Below, one piece after another: positions 33,850 to 41,813 of a stretch of 64,000 nucleotides of DNA. Every line of letters begins with the position of its first letter. The stretch's first letter is position 1. The position numbers were made by a program, and so were the translations under genes. Where the stretch lies: positions 1 to 64,000 of the forward strand of contig NZ_LWCS01000043.1 of the NCBI RefSeq assembly GCF_001650495.1. The letters are read 5' to 3'. This DNA is from Mycolicibacterium iranicum (GTDB taxonomy: Bacteria; Actinomycetota; Actinomycetes; Mycobacteriales; Mycobacteriaceae). The notes beneath the pieces are model-generated. The model worked only from the letters and a program-made list of their open reading frames with translations. It was not told the origin of the DNA and made no database searches.

Positions 33850-36636
33850 GTGGTGGAGACCATTACGGACGCGCCTTTGAAGTGGTTGATTCGAGGCGCC
33901 GTTACGCTCGTCTTTGCCATTTGCTTCGTCGACCTGCTCCTTTGGACGACCGGTATCCGTTCTTTGGATCGGGTGTTTCCTCAGTGGGCCCATGTGACGC
34001 CGTGGGTGGTGGCACTTCTCTCCGTACTTGGAACATCGATCCTGCTGCAGACCGGGCCGACATCCCGGCGGCGCATCTGGGCGGGACGCGGGGCCGCGGT
34101 GCTCGTCGCCGCGCTCACCACGGTGTCGCTGGTCGGCTATGCGGCAGGTTCCATCTCGCCCGATCAGGTTGGCTTTTCCCCTGCAGCGGGGGTGTCCCTC
34201 CTGGCTCTGACGCCTGCAGTGATCACCATGTCCATGGACAACCGTGCCGCCAACACGGCCTGGCCCCTCAGTGTCATCGCAGCGCCGATTCTGCCTCTGG
34301 TCAGCCTTGTCACCTATCTGTTCGACGCTGCCGAAATGCTCGGCCGTTCAGTGTCACTCGGGATGAACGCGTCCACGGCCGTAGCCATAGTGCTGCTCGT
34401 GGATGCCACTGTCGCGGCACGCCCTGACCGTCAGCCTGTCGCCTGGCTGATCGCCCGACCTGACCGCCGAATGCTGGTGCGCCTGGTGATCACCTTCCTG
34501 CTGGTCCCGATCTGGGTTGCAATATGGCGTCTGGTGCTCCTGGCCGTCGGGGTGCACGGCGACGCGGTGTGGGTGCTGGCGGTGGTGCTGGCGACCGCCA
34601 TACTCGGGTTGCCGTTCTTCGTGCTGAGCCGCCGCATCCAGCGACTGGTCAACAGCCAGTTGACGCAGAGCCGCGAACGCGTGGAGGCCGAACGCCAACG
34701 CGCTGAGGCGGTGGAACGCTACCGCATTCTGGCCAACAACGCCGTCGATGTCGTCGTTCATGTACGGGGCAACCAACCCGTGTGGGTCTCCCCGTCGATC
34801 GAGGCGGCATTCGGTTGGCCCACTCAGCAGTGGCTCGGTGTCGACTTCGCCCCCCACATTCATGGCGACGACCTTGACGCGGTGTACGGCGCACTTGCCG
34901 AAAATGCCGCAGGCAGGGCGGCCGTGGCGAGGTTCCGGGTCGCCACGGCCGACGGCGACTATCGCTGGGTCGAGGGACATGGCAAGCCACACACCGACGC
35001 TGCAGGTGACAGCGACGGGGTGATCGTCGCGCTGCGCATCATCGACGCGCAGATCGCGATGGAGCGCGAACTGCAACAGGCCCGCGATTCAGCTCTCGCA
35101 CTGGCCGAAGCGAAATCAGACTTCGTCGCCACCGTCAGCCATGAGATCCGCTCGCCGATACACGCCATCGTCGGATTCTCGGAATTGTTGGAACGGCAGC
35201 TGTCGACCACGGGCCAAAGCGAGGCAGCGGAGTGGTCCAGTCGAATGCGAACCGAAGCAGAACGGCTCACCCGCCTCATCGAGGATCTTCTGGATCTTTC
35301 TCGGCTGGACGCAGGGAGGACGCAGATCGCGTCGAAGCCCTTTCAGCTCAGGCAGCTGGTGGACGAAGTCATCCAGATGACGAGGCTCAATACCGACAAG
35401 AAGAACCTGCGGCTGCAGTATTTCGTGGACCCGACGACTTCGGACTGGCGTACCGGCGATCCGGACAGATTGCATCAAGTGCTCCATAATCTGATCTCGA
35501 ATGCGGAGAAGTTCACTCGCGAGGGCCGCATCGATCTCGACGTCACGACAGTATCCAGCACCCTCGGTGACGCCCGGATCCGGTTCGCCGTGACCGACAC
35601 CGGCCCTGGTATTCCGGGAAGTGAGGTCGAACGCATCCTGGAACCGTTCGCCCAGGTGTGGAGCTCGGATGCCGATCGCGGTAGCGGCCTGGGTCTTCCG
35701 ATCTCAGACCGCCTCGTCAAGGCAATGGGCGGTGACGGACTCGCCGTCGCAAGTCTGGAAGGCCATGGATCGACATTTCACTTCACCATTCCGCTGCCGG
35801 AATCTCAGCAACCCGCCGCGACTAACGCCGCCAGCACCGAGCATTCCACCGAAACCGCCTCGCCCGGAGTCATTCTCGTTGTCGACGACAATGAGACGAA
35901 CCGAATGCTTGTCGAGACACAGTTGAAGAAGCTCGGCTACGACTGCGAGGTCGCTTCGAACGGCGTGGAGGCGCTCGAGCGCCTCGACTCGGCGAAATTC
36001 GATGCCGTGTTGATGGACTGCAACATGCCGGTGATGGACGGCTATGAAGCCACCCGCAGGATCCGTGCAATGGAACGGGCCACCGGAGAACGCACACCGG
36101 TACTGGCGCTGACGGCGTCGGCCTCGGGCTCGAATCGCGACGCGTGCGAAAGAGCGGGTATGGATGGCTTTCTCAGCAAGCCGATTCACTTGTCCACCCT
36201 CGCGAGCACGATATCCCGTTTCCTCGGCGGCCCCACAGCACCAGACGGTGGTGGCCGCACACCGTCGACCTTTCCGCAGCCGCGCATCAACCCGTCACCT
36301 CCGATTCTGGACCGAGCGCGTATTGAACGCCTGGCCGACGAACTGGGGACAAGCGCTCTGCACAACGTTGTGAAGACATTTGTCGACGAGATGCCGCGCC
36401 GATTGGCCGAATTGAACAGGGTGACGGCGTTGCAGGACGCCGATGCCGTTCGCCGCGGAGCGCATGCTATCCGGTCCCCCAGCGCGATGCTGGGCGCCGC
36501 TGCGCTGGCCGAGCATCTGCGGGTCATCGAGAATTCCGAGAATCCGATCCTCACGGCGACCCATGGTGATCTCGACAACCTGATTCACGTCACCGTGCAG
36601 CACATGAACGCCATCTTGGGTGAGTCACCGGAGTGA
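33850..36636 (+). CDS. Membrane hybrid histidine kinase (PAS-HisKA-HATPase-REC-Hpt)
   Basis: A protein of about 928 residues. About 250 N-terminal residues form some 7-8 transmembrane segments (WLIRGAVTLVFAICFVDLLL, then ITFLLVPIWVAIWRLVLLAV). A PAS domain follows (YRILANNAVDVVVHV, about residues 290-400), then HisKA with SHEIRSP (His431), an HATPase with NLISNAEKFT, DTGPGIPG and GSGLGLPIS, a receiver domain with VLMDCNMPVMDG (Asp723) and an Hpt domain with GAHAIRSPSAML (His872). It can therefore run an internal His-Asp-His phosphorelay. The H-NOX gene follows 9 nt after its stop and is the likely soluble partner. GTG 33850 has GAGAGG 8 nt upstream; GTG 33841 overlaps that SD. Confidence 0.92.
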   Translation: MVETITDAPLKWLIRGAVTLVFAICFVDLLLWTTGIRSLDRVFPQWAHVTPWVVALLSVLGTSILLQTGPTSRRRIWAGRGAAVLVAALTTVSLVGYAAGSISPDQVGFSPAAGVSLLALTPAVITMSMDNRAANTAWPLSVIAAPILPLVSLVTYLFDAAEMLGRSVSLGMNASTAVAIVLLVDATVAARPDRQPVAWLIARPDRRMLVRLVITFLLVPIWVAIWRLVLLAVGVHGDAVWVLAVVLATAILGLPFFVLSRRIQRLVNSQLTQSRERVEAERQRAEAVERYRILANNAVDVVVHVRGNQPVWVSPSIEAAFGWPTQQWLGVDFAPHIHGDDLDAVYGALAENAAGRAAVARFRVATADGDYRWVEGHGKPHTDAAGDSDGVIVALRIIDAQIAMERELQQARDSALALAEAKSDFVATVSHEIRSPIHAIVGFSELLERQLSTTGQSEAAEWSSRMRTEAERLTRLIEDLLDLSRLDAGRTQIASKPFQLRQLVDEVIQMTRLNTDKKNLRLQYFVDPTTSDWRTGDPDRLHQVLHNLISNAEKFTREGRIDLDVTTVSSTLGDARIRFAVTDTGPGIPGSEVERILEPFAQVWSSDADRGSGLGLPISDRLVKAMGGDGLAVASLEGHGSTFHFTIPLPESQQPAATNAASTEHSTETASPGVILVVDDNETNRMLVETQLKKLGYDCEVASNGVEALERLDSAKFDAVLMDCNMPVMDGYEATRRIRAMERATGERTPVLALTASASGSNRDACERAGMDGFLSKPIHLSTLASTISRFLGGPTAPDGGGRTPSTFPQPRINPSPPILDRARIERLADELGTSALHNVVKTFVDEMPRRLAELNRVTALQDADAVRRGAHAIRSPSAMLGAAALAEHLRVIENSENPILTATHGDLDNLIHVTVQHMNAILGESPE

Positions 36637-36645
36637 AGGAGGCAG

Positions 36646-37182
36646 ATGAAGGGCGTACTGCTCAACGTCGTCGAGGAGGCGGTTTCCCACGAGTGGGGCG
36701 AAGAAATGTGGGACGACCTGCTGGCCGACTGTGGATTGGATGGCGCATACACGGCGTTGGGAAACTATCCCGACTCCGAGCTCGTAGCGTTGGCCGGCGC
36801 CGCGGCGATCCGGCTCGGTCTGCCCATCGAAACGGTCTTCAGGGTACTGGGCCGACTCTCGTTCGCGCCGTTGTTCGCCCGGTACACACAACACCTGGAG
36901 GCGCCGACGTCGCTGCGTGAATTCCTGCCCAGCGTCAACGATCTGATCCACCCACAGGTGCTCAAGCTCTACCCCGGGGCCTCGGTCCCCAAGTTCGCAC
37001 TTCGCGACACCGGTGACGAACTCGAACTGGACTATCTGTCGGTGCGTGACATGTGCATGCTGGCTGAGGGACTGGTCCTCGGAGTCGCCGACCATTTCGG
37101 CGAGACCGTGACGGTCTTCCAAAGCAGCTGCAAGCAACGGGGCGACTCTCGGTGCACGCTGCGCATCAGGGCTACGGTGTGA
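36646..37182 (+). CDS. H-NOX (heme nitric oxide/oxygen-binding) sensor protein
   Basis: A 178-residue stand-alone H-NOX starting MKGVLLNVVEEAVSHEWGEE. The heme ligand His102 lies in DLIHPQVLKLYPG, the conserved heme-distorting Pro is at 115 (GASVPKF) and the propionate-binding motif is Y130-x-S132-x-R134 (DYLSVRD). The position of the distal O2-stabilising Tyr of Thermoanaerobacter H-NOX is Leu here, which predicts NO binding and exclusion of O2. The C-terminus has a C-x7-C pair (SSCKQRGDSRCTL). It is cotranscribed with the upstream hybrid kinase and overlaps the downstream kinase-like gene (GTGA). H-NOX proteins normally inhibit a partner kinase when NO-bound. Confidence 0.9.
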   Translation: MKGVLLNVVEEAVSHEWGEEMWDDLLADCGLDGAYTALGNYPDSELVALAGAAAIRLGLPIETVFRVLGRLSFAPLFARYTQHLEAPTSLREFLPSVNDLIHPQVLKLYPGASVPKFALRDTGDELELDYLSVRDMCMLAEGLVLGVADHFGETVTVFQSSCKQRGDSRCTLRIRATV

Positions 37183-37817
37183 ACGAAGCCGGCGACCAAT
37201 CTGCGCACATCGAGCGGCTTCGACGCCGCCTTGCCCGCGAAAAGTCTGCCCGCCTACAGGCCGAAGCCATCGCCGAGCGCGTGGCATCGGACCGATGGGA
37301 GCTTCGCCAGCAGCTCGAGGAAAAGCTCGCGCTACGGACCGCGGAGCTGGAGGCGGCACGCCAGGCAGCCTCGGCCGCCGTGAGCGACCGCCAGCGCAGT
37401 CTGGCGTCAGTCTCCCACGAAATCCGTACCTCGCTCGCGGCGCTGTTCTTTCTCACCGAGTCGCTATCACCTCAGGAGCCCATCACCGCTGAGCAATTAA
37501 CCCGCCTTAGGAGCGTGCTCGACGACATGGAGAAGTCAATGGACGCAGCGGCCAACGCGTCAGCGACCGGGCAAGAGACGGATTCGCCGCTGCCACTGGC
37601 GGACATCGTCTCGACCTATGAGGCAAGTTGGCTTCAGGCTGCCGCGCGCGCCGGAAAGCTCCTGATTCTCGACGTCGCGACACCTTCGGCCCTGTTGGCA
37701 AATCCCGTTGAGGTCAACAACACTGTGCTGTCAACGATCAGTGGCAGATCAGTTACAGCTGCACCTGTCGTGGAATTGCGCCTGGTGGCCGGCGAGGACG
37801 GCTTCTCGGTGACCTGA
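37179..37817 (+). CDS. Small histidine-kinase-like protein without ATP-binding boxes
   Basis: A 212-residue soluble protein. The first 75 residues form a coiled coil (EKSARLQAEAIAERVASDRW), followed by a HisKA-like dimerisation helix with an intact phospho-acceptor His in LASVSHEIRTSLAALFFL. The remaining 100 residues (PLADIVSTYEASWLQAAARA, then VNNTVLSTISGRS) look like a reduced HATPase fold, but I see no N, G1 or G2 boxes. It probably cannot autophosphorylate and may instead relay phosphate or dock with the neighbouring kinase or regulator, like ChpT-type phosphotransferases. GTG 37179 overlaps the H-NOX stop. It ends 18 nt before the convergent response regulator. Confidence 0.75.
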   Translation: MNEAGDQSAHIERLRRRLAREKSARLQAEAIAERVASDRWELRQQLEEKLALRTAELEAARQAASAAVSDRQRSLASVSHEIRTSLAALFFLTESLSPQEPITAEQLTRLRSVLDDMEKSMDAAANASATGQETDSPLPLADIVSTYEASWLQAAARAGKLLILDVATPSALLANPVEVNNTVLSTISGRSVTAAPVVELRLVAGEDGFSVT

Positions 37818-37835
37818 AGATGCCATCGGACAATC

Positions 37836-38531
37836 TCATCTACTCGCGAGTCGGAAACCGACACCACGGACCGTCTCGATACGGCTCCTGCATCCGGGCG
37901 TGTCGATCTTCCTACGCAGGTTGCCGATATGCACGTCGACCACGTGGTCGTCGCCGAACCAATCCGGACCCCAGATACTCTGCTTGAGCATTTCTCGGGT
38001 GTGCACCATCTTCGGGCGCGCGGTGATCGTGTCCAGAAGGTCGAACTCCTTCTTGGTCAGCACCACCTCCTTGCCGGCGACGGTCACCCGGCGGGCGGCG
38101 GAATCTATCCGCAGCTCCCCGATCACGCGCTCGTTCGCTGCGGAATCCACCATCGCTGAGCGCACACGTCTACCGACGGCGCTGATCCGCGCGGACACCT
38201 CGCGCGGATAGAAGGGTTTGGTGACGTAGTCATCGGCGCCCATCGAAAGGCCGACGACCCTGTCCACTTCGTCGTCTTTCGACGTGAGCATGATGATGTG
38301 GGCGTTCGAGAGGCTCCTCAGCCGCCTGCAGACTTCAAGGCCGTCGATCTGAGGCAGCATCACATCAAGAAGGACGACGTCCGGCCGGAAGCCGGGCGCG
38401 ACTTCGAGCCCCGCCCTGCCATCGAAGGCCACCTCCACCTCATGGCCGTCCTGGATGAGCACCGAGCGAAGGGTTTCCACTACTTCGGGGGAGTCCTCGA
38501 CGATCAGCACGCGCACGATTTCAGTGTGCAC
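37836..38531 (-). CDS. OmpR-family response regulator
   Basis: A 231-residue response regulator. The receiver domain has VLIVEDSPEV, the phospho-acceptor Asp56 in VVLLDVMLPQIDG, MLTSKDDE and KPF. The winged-helix domain has LTKKEFDLLDTI, MLKQSIWGP, VDVHIGNLRRKID and ETVRGVGFRL. It is encoded convergently to the kinase/H-NOX operon, so it is the natural output candidate. A GAAACC-TAG-GGTTTC inverted repeat lies about 35 bp upstream of its start. Confidence 0.92.
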   Translation of the reverse strand: MHTEIVRVLIVEDSPEVVETLRSVLIQDGHEVEVAFDGRAGLEVAPGFRPDVVLLDVMLPQIDGLEVCRRLRSLSNAHIIMLTSKDDEVDRVVGLSMGADDYVTKPFYPREVSARISAVGRRVRSAMVDSAANERVIGELRIDSAARRVTVAGKEVVLTKKEFDLLDTITARPKMVHTREMLKQSIWGPDWFGDDHVVDVHIGNLRRKIDTPGCRSRIETVRGVGFRLASR

Positions 38532-38565
38532 GCGACACCGCGACCTGTGGGCAAAACCGTGTTGC

Positions 38566-38580
38566 GAAACCTAGGGTTTC
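38566..38580. promoter_or_regulatory. Inverted repeat upstream of the OmpR regulator
   Basis: GAAACCTAGGGTTTC has perfect 6-bp arms around TAG. It lies 35-49 bp upstream of the regulator start and could be an operator; no T-run makes it an unlikely terminator. The remaining bases up to 38728 show nothing else I can name. Confidence 0.35.
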
Positions 38581-38728
38581 ATCGTGCGCTCCGACGGGGT
38601 GAGGGCAGCGTTCGCACACTCGGCCACCGGTGGGTCCCGTCGAACCGTGGAACCGTAGAAGCTCCAAGCAGATCGGCGGAGTCGGCGAGTCCGGCGGAAA
38701 TCGGCCAGACTGTCGGCATCCATCTTCG

Positions 38729-39142
38729 TTACACCGTGACCTGGAGGCCGCTCTGCCGGCCGTCTGCCGTGGTGGGCTGCCGTCTACGGAACAGTCCGCC
38801 ACGGGTGTCGGCATGTGGCGGCGTCGATCGGATATCCGTGACGCGCCAACTCCATACCCCGCCGGGCCTGAGAAATCGCCTCAAGTCGGCCTGGTCGATG
38901 AAACGCGCAGCCGGTGATCCTTCCTCTGGCAACAACACCCGGACCGAGATCCCGCTTCGGGCGCCCCGGGTCACCACGTTCGTCACGGCGGCGACCCCGG
39001 CACCGGAGAGCCGGCGCACGCCGGTGAGGTCGATGATGATTCCGCAGTGCCCCTTCTCAGCGAGTAGGGCGAAGTGGTCCCGAAGCCGGATCGCTTCGAG
39101 CGGTCCCAGATCCGAACCCGGACGAACAATCGTGACGCTCAC
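38729..39142 (-). CDS. STAS-domain protein (anti-sigma antagonist-like)
   Basis: A 137-residue protein whose first 95 residues form a STAS domain: IRLRDHFALLAEKGHCGIII followed by DLTGVRRLSGAGVAAVTNVV. The switch position reads LSGAG, keeping a possible phospho-Ser. About 40 basic, Pro-containing residues follow (THADTRGG-type PPHADTRGGLFRRRQ). STAS proteins bind anti-sigma or switch kinases. GTG 39142 overlaps the stop of the upstream STAS gene by 4 nt. No RsbW-type kinase is encoded nearby. Confidence 0.78.
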   Translation of the reverse strand: MSVTIVRPGSDLGPLEAIRLRDHFALLAEKGHCGIIIDLTGVRRLSGAGVAAVTNVVTRGARSGISVRVLLPEEGSPAARFIDQADLRRFLRPGGVWSWRVTDIRSTPPHADTRGGLFRRRQPTTADGRQSGLQVTV

Positions 39143-39501
39143 GCGATCGCCTCGAGCAGCTGCCGATCGGAGCCGATATCTGCCGAGCCGAGAGACACGT
39201 GATGCCCGGTCAACTCCAAAATGACCCGAGCGGCCAGACTGGGCGTTACGAGAGCGAGGTCACCGCCATTGTCGATGCAGCGCAGCCGCGCCTCGATAAG
39301 GCAGTCCACCCCTGCGCGATCGAGGTATCGAACGCGGGACGCGTTGATCTGCAACAGGACTCGTTCCACGATAATCCCCGCTACGGCAGCCTCGAACTGC
39401 GCAACCTCGTGTACGTCGAAGCGGGCCGGAAGAATGTACTGGTGACGCGGAAGTTGGCCGGACGCATCAGTGGCGTCGATGACCAATGTGGACGTTGTCA
39501 T
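39139..39501 (-). CDS. STAS-domain protein with Asp at the switch position
   Basis: A 120-residue STAS domain: ILPARFDVHEVAQFEAAVAG, LLQINASRVRYLDRAGVDCL and NGGDLALVTPSLAARVILEL. Where active antagonists have a phosphorylatable Ser or Thr this protein has Asp (YLDRAG), so it may be locked in one state. It is cotranscribed with the second STAS gene (4-nt overlap). Both are on the same strand as the OmpR regulator and lie upstream of it. Confidence 0.75.
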   Translation of the reverse strand: MTTSTLVIDATDASGQLPRHQYILPARFDVHEVAQFEAAVAGIIVERVLLQINASRVRYLDRAGVDCLIEARLRCIDNGGDLALVTPSLAARVILELTGHHVSLGSADIGSDRQLLEAIA

Positions 39502-39659
39502 TCGGTTACACCTCGTGGTGATTGTTGTAGTTGGTGCGACAGGTCGTCGACCCGTCAGAACTGAAGGTAGGCAACCAGATGCAAGACACCATGGTCAGAA
39601 TCTTCAGGATCAGCTCAAGAAGCTCTCGTCTCGGGGAGATATCCGCGCCGAGGCACGAA

Positions 39660-40871
39660 TCATCTGCGAGCGCAGATCTCCTGCAGGTGCGCGACATGCC
39701 AATCGGCGACATCGGCGAGCGGAATGCCGCACGCCGCTGCCCGGTTGGCTTCCCCCATGTCCCTCATCGCGGCGGCATCGTGCAGGAGAGTCCGTAGTGC
39801 CCGAGCGAGGTCCCCGGCGTCCCGCGGATCGAAGGTCATCGCGTCGAAACCCTCTTCGCGGACACAATCGGCCAGGTCGCCGATATCGGGGAGAACCACT
39901 GGACATCCATATGAACCCGCCTGGTGCAGTACGCCGGACGAACCGGTCGTACTCGTATACGGAAACACGGCGATATCGGCCGATCCGAACAGGCCGGGGA
40001 TGTCGGGTTCGGCCACGTAGCCGGTGAAGGTGACGCCGGGCAGGTCGCCGTATCGACGCTGAACACTGTCCAGGTAACCCGTCGCATTGTGACTGTCGGT
40101 ACCTGCGACAACTACTTCGACATCGACCCCCTCGGACCGCAGGATCTTGTGGGCATCGAGGAGTATCTCCACCTTTTTGTAGGTGCCCCATTTTCCGAAT
40201 GCGAGCAACGTCGGTGTCGAGTCTGGTTTTCGGACAATGGGAGCAGGCTCGTCGAAGCTCCCGTGCGGGGCCAGATACACGTTGCGTGCCCGGTACTTGG
40301 CTCGCAACAGCTCGACGTACTGAGGCATCGTCACAGACACCTTGTCCGCCGCGAGTACCAGTTTGGTCACCAGGCGTCCGGCCCAGGACAGCACTCTGGT
40401 GAGTGATGGGTTGGACGAGAAGCCCGCGCGCTCGAGATCGACGGTGTCCACCAGATTGTGCAGCAGTACGATGGCCGGTACGCCGAGCATGCGCAGGAAC
40501 AGCGGCAGCGTCAGGCCCGCGGCCGCGGGCACTTTTCCGGCTCCGAAACTGGTGAAATGCGCATTGACCAACACCGCATCGAGCTTCGCAACGCGGGCCT
40601 CTCTCGCGATCCGGAGGGGGTTCAGCACGGAGCCGTAGCGCCACGCCGGCACTGCGTGCGCACCATCCGGCAGCGCGACGAGGGGCTCGTCGACGTCGTC
40701 GTGCAGGATCACCAGTTCCGACAGCTCCGGCTTGCCGGCGAGATGGCGGGCCAGGTGGAAACCGTACTCGTTGAGTGTCGTCCGGCTGGGTGGGTAGGCC
40801 GTGACCAGACCAATGCGCAAGCCGCTCGTCGACGCACCACCGGAGGTCACCGTCTCCGCGACGCTCGTCAT
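39660..40871 (-). CDS. Glycosyltransferase family 4 (GT-B fold)
   Basis: A 403-residue GT4-like glycosyltransferase. The N-terminal Rossmann part opens LRIGLVTAYPPSRTTLNEYG. The donor-binding half contains TLLAFGKWGTYKKVEILLDA, GVTFTGYVAEPDIPGLFGSA and the acidic motif region TTGSSGVLHQAGSYGCPVVL. It transfers a nucleotide-sugar residue to an unknown glycan. Its ATG overlaps the stop of the GT2 gene by 4 nt. The two form a minus-strand pair divergent from the flippase-fusion operon. Confidence 0.87.
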   Translation of the reverse strand: MTSVAETVTSGGASTSGLRIGLVTAYPPSRTTLNEYGFHLARHLAGKPELSELVILHDDVDEPLVALPDGAHAVPAWRYGSVLNPLRIAREARVAKLDAVLVNAHFTSFGAGKVPAAAGLTLPLFLRMLGVPAIVLLHNLVDTVDLERAGFSSNPSLTRVLSWAGRLVTKLVLAADKVSVTMPQYVELLRAKYRARNVYLAPHGSFDEPAPIVRKPDSTPTLLAFGKWGTYKKVEILLDAHKILRSEGVDVEVVVAGTDSHNATGYLDSVQRRYGDLPGVTFTGYVAEPDIPGLFGSADIAVFPYTSTTGSSGVLHQAGSYGCPVVLPDIGDLADCVREEGFDAMTFDPRDAGDLARALRTLLHDAAAMRDMGEANRAAACGIPLADVADWHVAHLQEICARR

Positions 40872-41656
40872 GCGATTGCCTCGGCAATCCTGTGACTGGA
40901 GTATGCGCCGCGGATATCGCGATACCGCAACGCAGCGACGTCACCGAGGAAGCGCAGGGACTCCCGGCCTGCCCGCACCTTCGAGCCTGGGGCCTCGAAC
41001 CATCGGACGGGAACCTCTGCCACCTCCAGGCCCCAGCGCTGTGCGAGCCAGAGTATCTCCAAGTCGAATGAGAACCCGTCGACCCGCGCGGCCTGGAAGA
41101 GAGCGTGCGCCGATTCGCGGGTGAACAGTTTGAAGCCGCACTGTGTGTCCTTGACACGGACTCCGGTAGCCCTGCGCACCCCCCCGCGAAGTGCCGCGCT
41201 GAGCACGGTGCGACCGTAGCCCCGGCCTCTCTCCTCGGCTCCATCTGCGGCTCTGGAAGCTACGGCGATACCGGCGCCACGGGTGATCGCCTCGAAGAGG
41301 CGATCGAATTCCTCGATGGGAGTGGACATGTCGGCGTCAGTGAAGAGGATGCAGCGACCGGCAGCGGCAATCACCCCGTCTCGGACGGCAGCTCCCTTTC
41401 CGCGGTTGACGCCCGGCTCCAGGACCGATGCATTGGCCAGTCTCAGAGATCGGACCAGATCGGCAGTGCCGTCCCCACTTCCGTCGTCGGAGACGATCAG
41501 CTCCCAGGTCAGCCCCGAGGAGCACAGGTGGGCCGAGATGGCGCCGATGGTGGGCACGATCCTGTCGCGCTCGTCGTACGCCGGGATGACTACCGAAACA
41601 TCGGGTGTTTCGGTCAGTTTCCGGTCGCGCCATGCCGCGAAGTTCGAATACGTCAT
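40868..41656 (-). CDS. Glycosyltransferase family 2 (dolichyl-phosphate glucosyltransferase-like)
   Basis: A 262-residue GT-A enzyme. It begins with DVSVVIPAYDERDRIVPTIG and has LIVSDDGSGDGTADLVRSL, GKGAAVRDGVIAA, LFTDADMSTPIEEFDR (DxD metal site) and CGFKLFTRESA with ILWLAQRWG, the pattern of enzymes making polyprenyl-phosphate sugars. Such lipid-linked sugars are donors for GT-C enzymes, and the polytopic protein at 44297 could be the acceptor partner. First gene of a two-gene operon with the GT4. Confidence 0.88.
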   Translation of the reverse strand: MTYSNFAAWRDRKLTETPDVSVVIPAYDERDRIVPTIGAISAHLCSSGLTWELIVSDDGSGDGTADLVRSLRLANASVLEPGVNRGKGAAVRDGVIAAAGRCILFTDADMSTPIEEFDRLFEAITRGAGIAVASRAADGAEERGRGYGRTVLSAALRGGVRRATGVRVKDTQCGFKLFTRESAHALFQAARVDGFSFDLEILWLAQRWGLEVAEVPVRWFEAPGSKVRAGRESLRFLGDVAALRYRDIRGAYSSHRIAEAIA

Positions 41657-41813
41657 AGTGAGGTCCCTTTCGTCCTGGGTGAACGTAGGAACCGACCGTC
41701 AAGATGGAAGGTGGCGAAAAGTCAATTACCCGTCAAGGTTTCGGCAATGCCGTCCTCCACCGGTAGTCCTTGACCACATCTTGAAGATTCGTACCGAGGG
41801 AACTTGACGATCA
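41657..41813. promoter_or_regulatory. Divergent promoter region of the glycan genes
   Basis: This 157-bp gap separates the two divergent operons. It holds several TTGAC-type -35 elements: TTGACC near 41770 on the plus strand, and CTTGACGG (twice) and TTGACT on the minus strand. CCGTCAAG occurs twice, near 41696 and 41732, as a direct repeat that could be a regulator site. Confidence 0.4.

Noticed and set aside
38566..38580. GAAACC-TAG-GGTTTC as a transcription terminator of the STAS genes
   Set aside because: The stem is only 6 bp and no T-run follows on either strand.
38298..39224. A 308-codon plus-strand frame spanning the gap between the OmpR and STAS genes
   Set aside because: It runs antisense through two real genes, has no SD and has no recognisable domain. 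The gap itself is better explained as a regulatory region.
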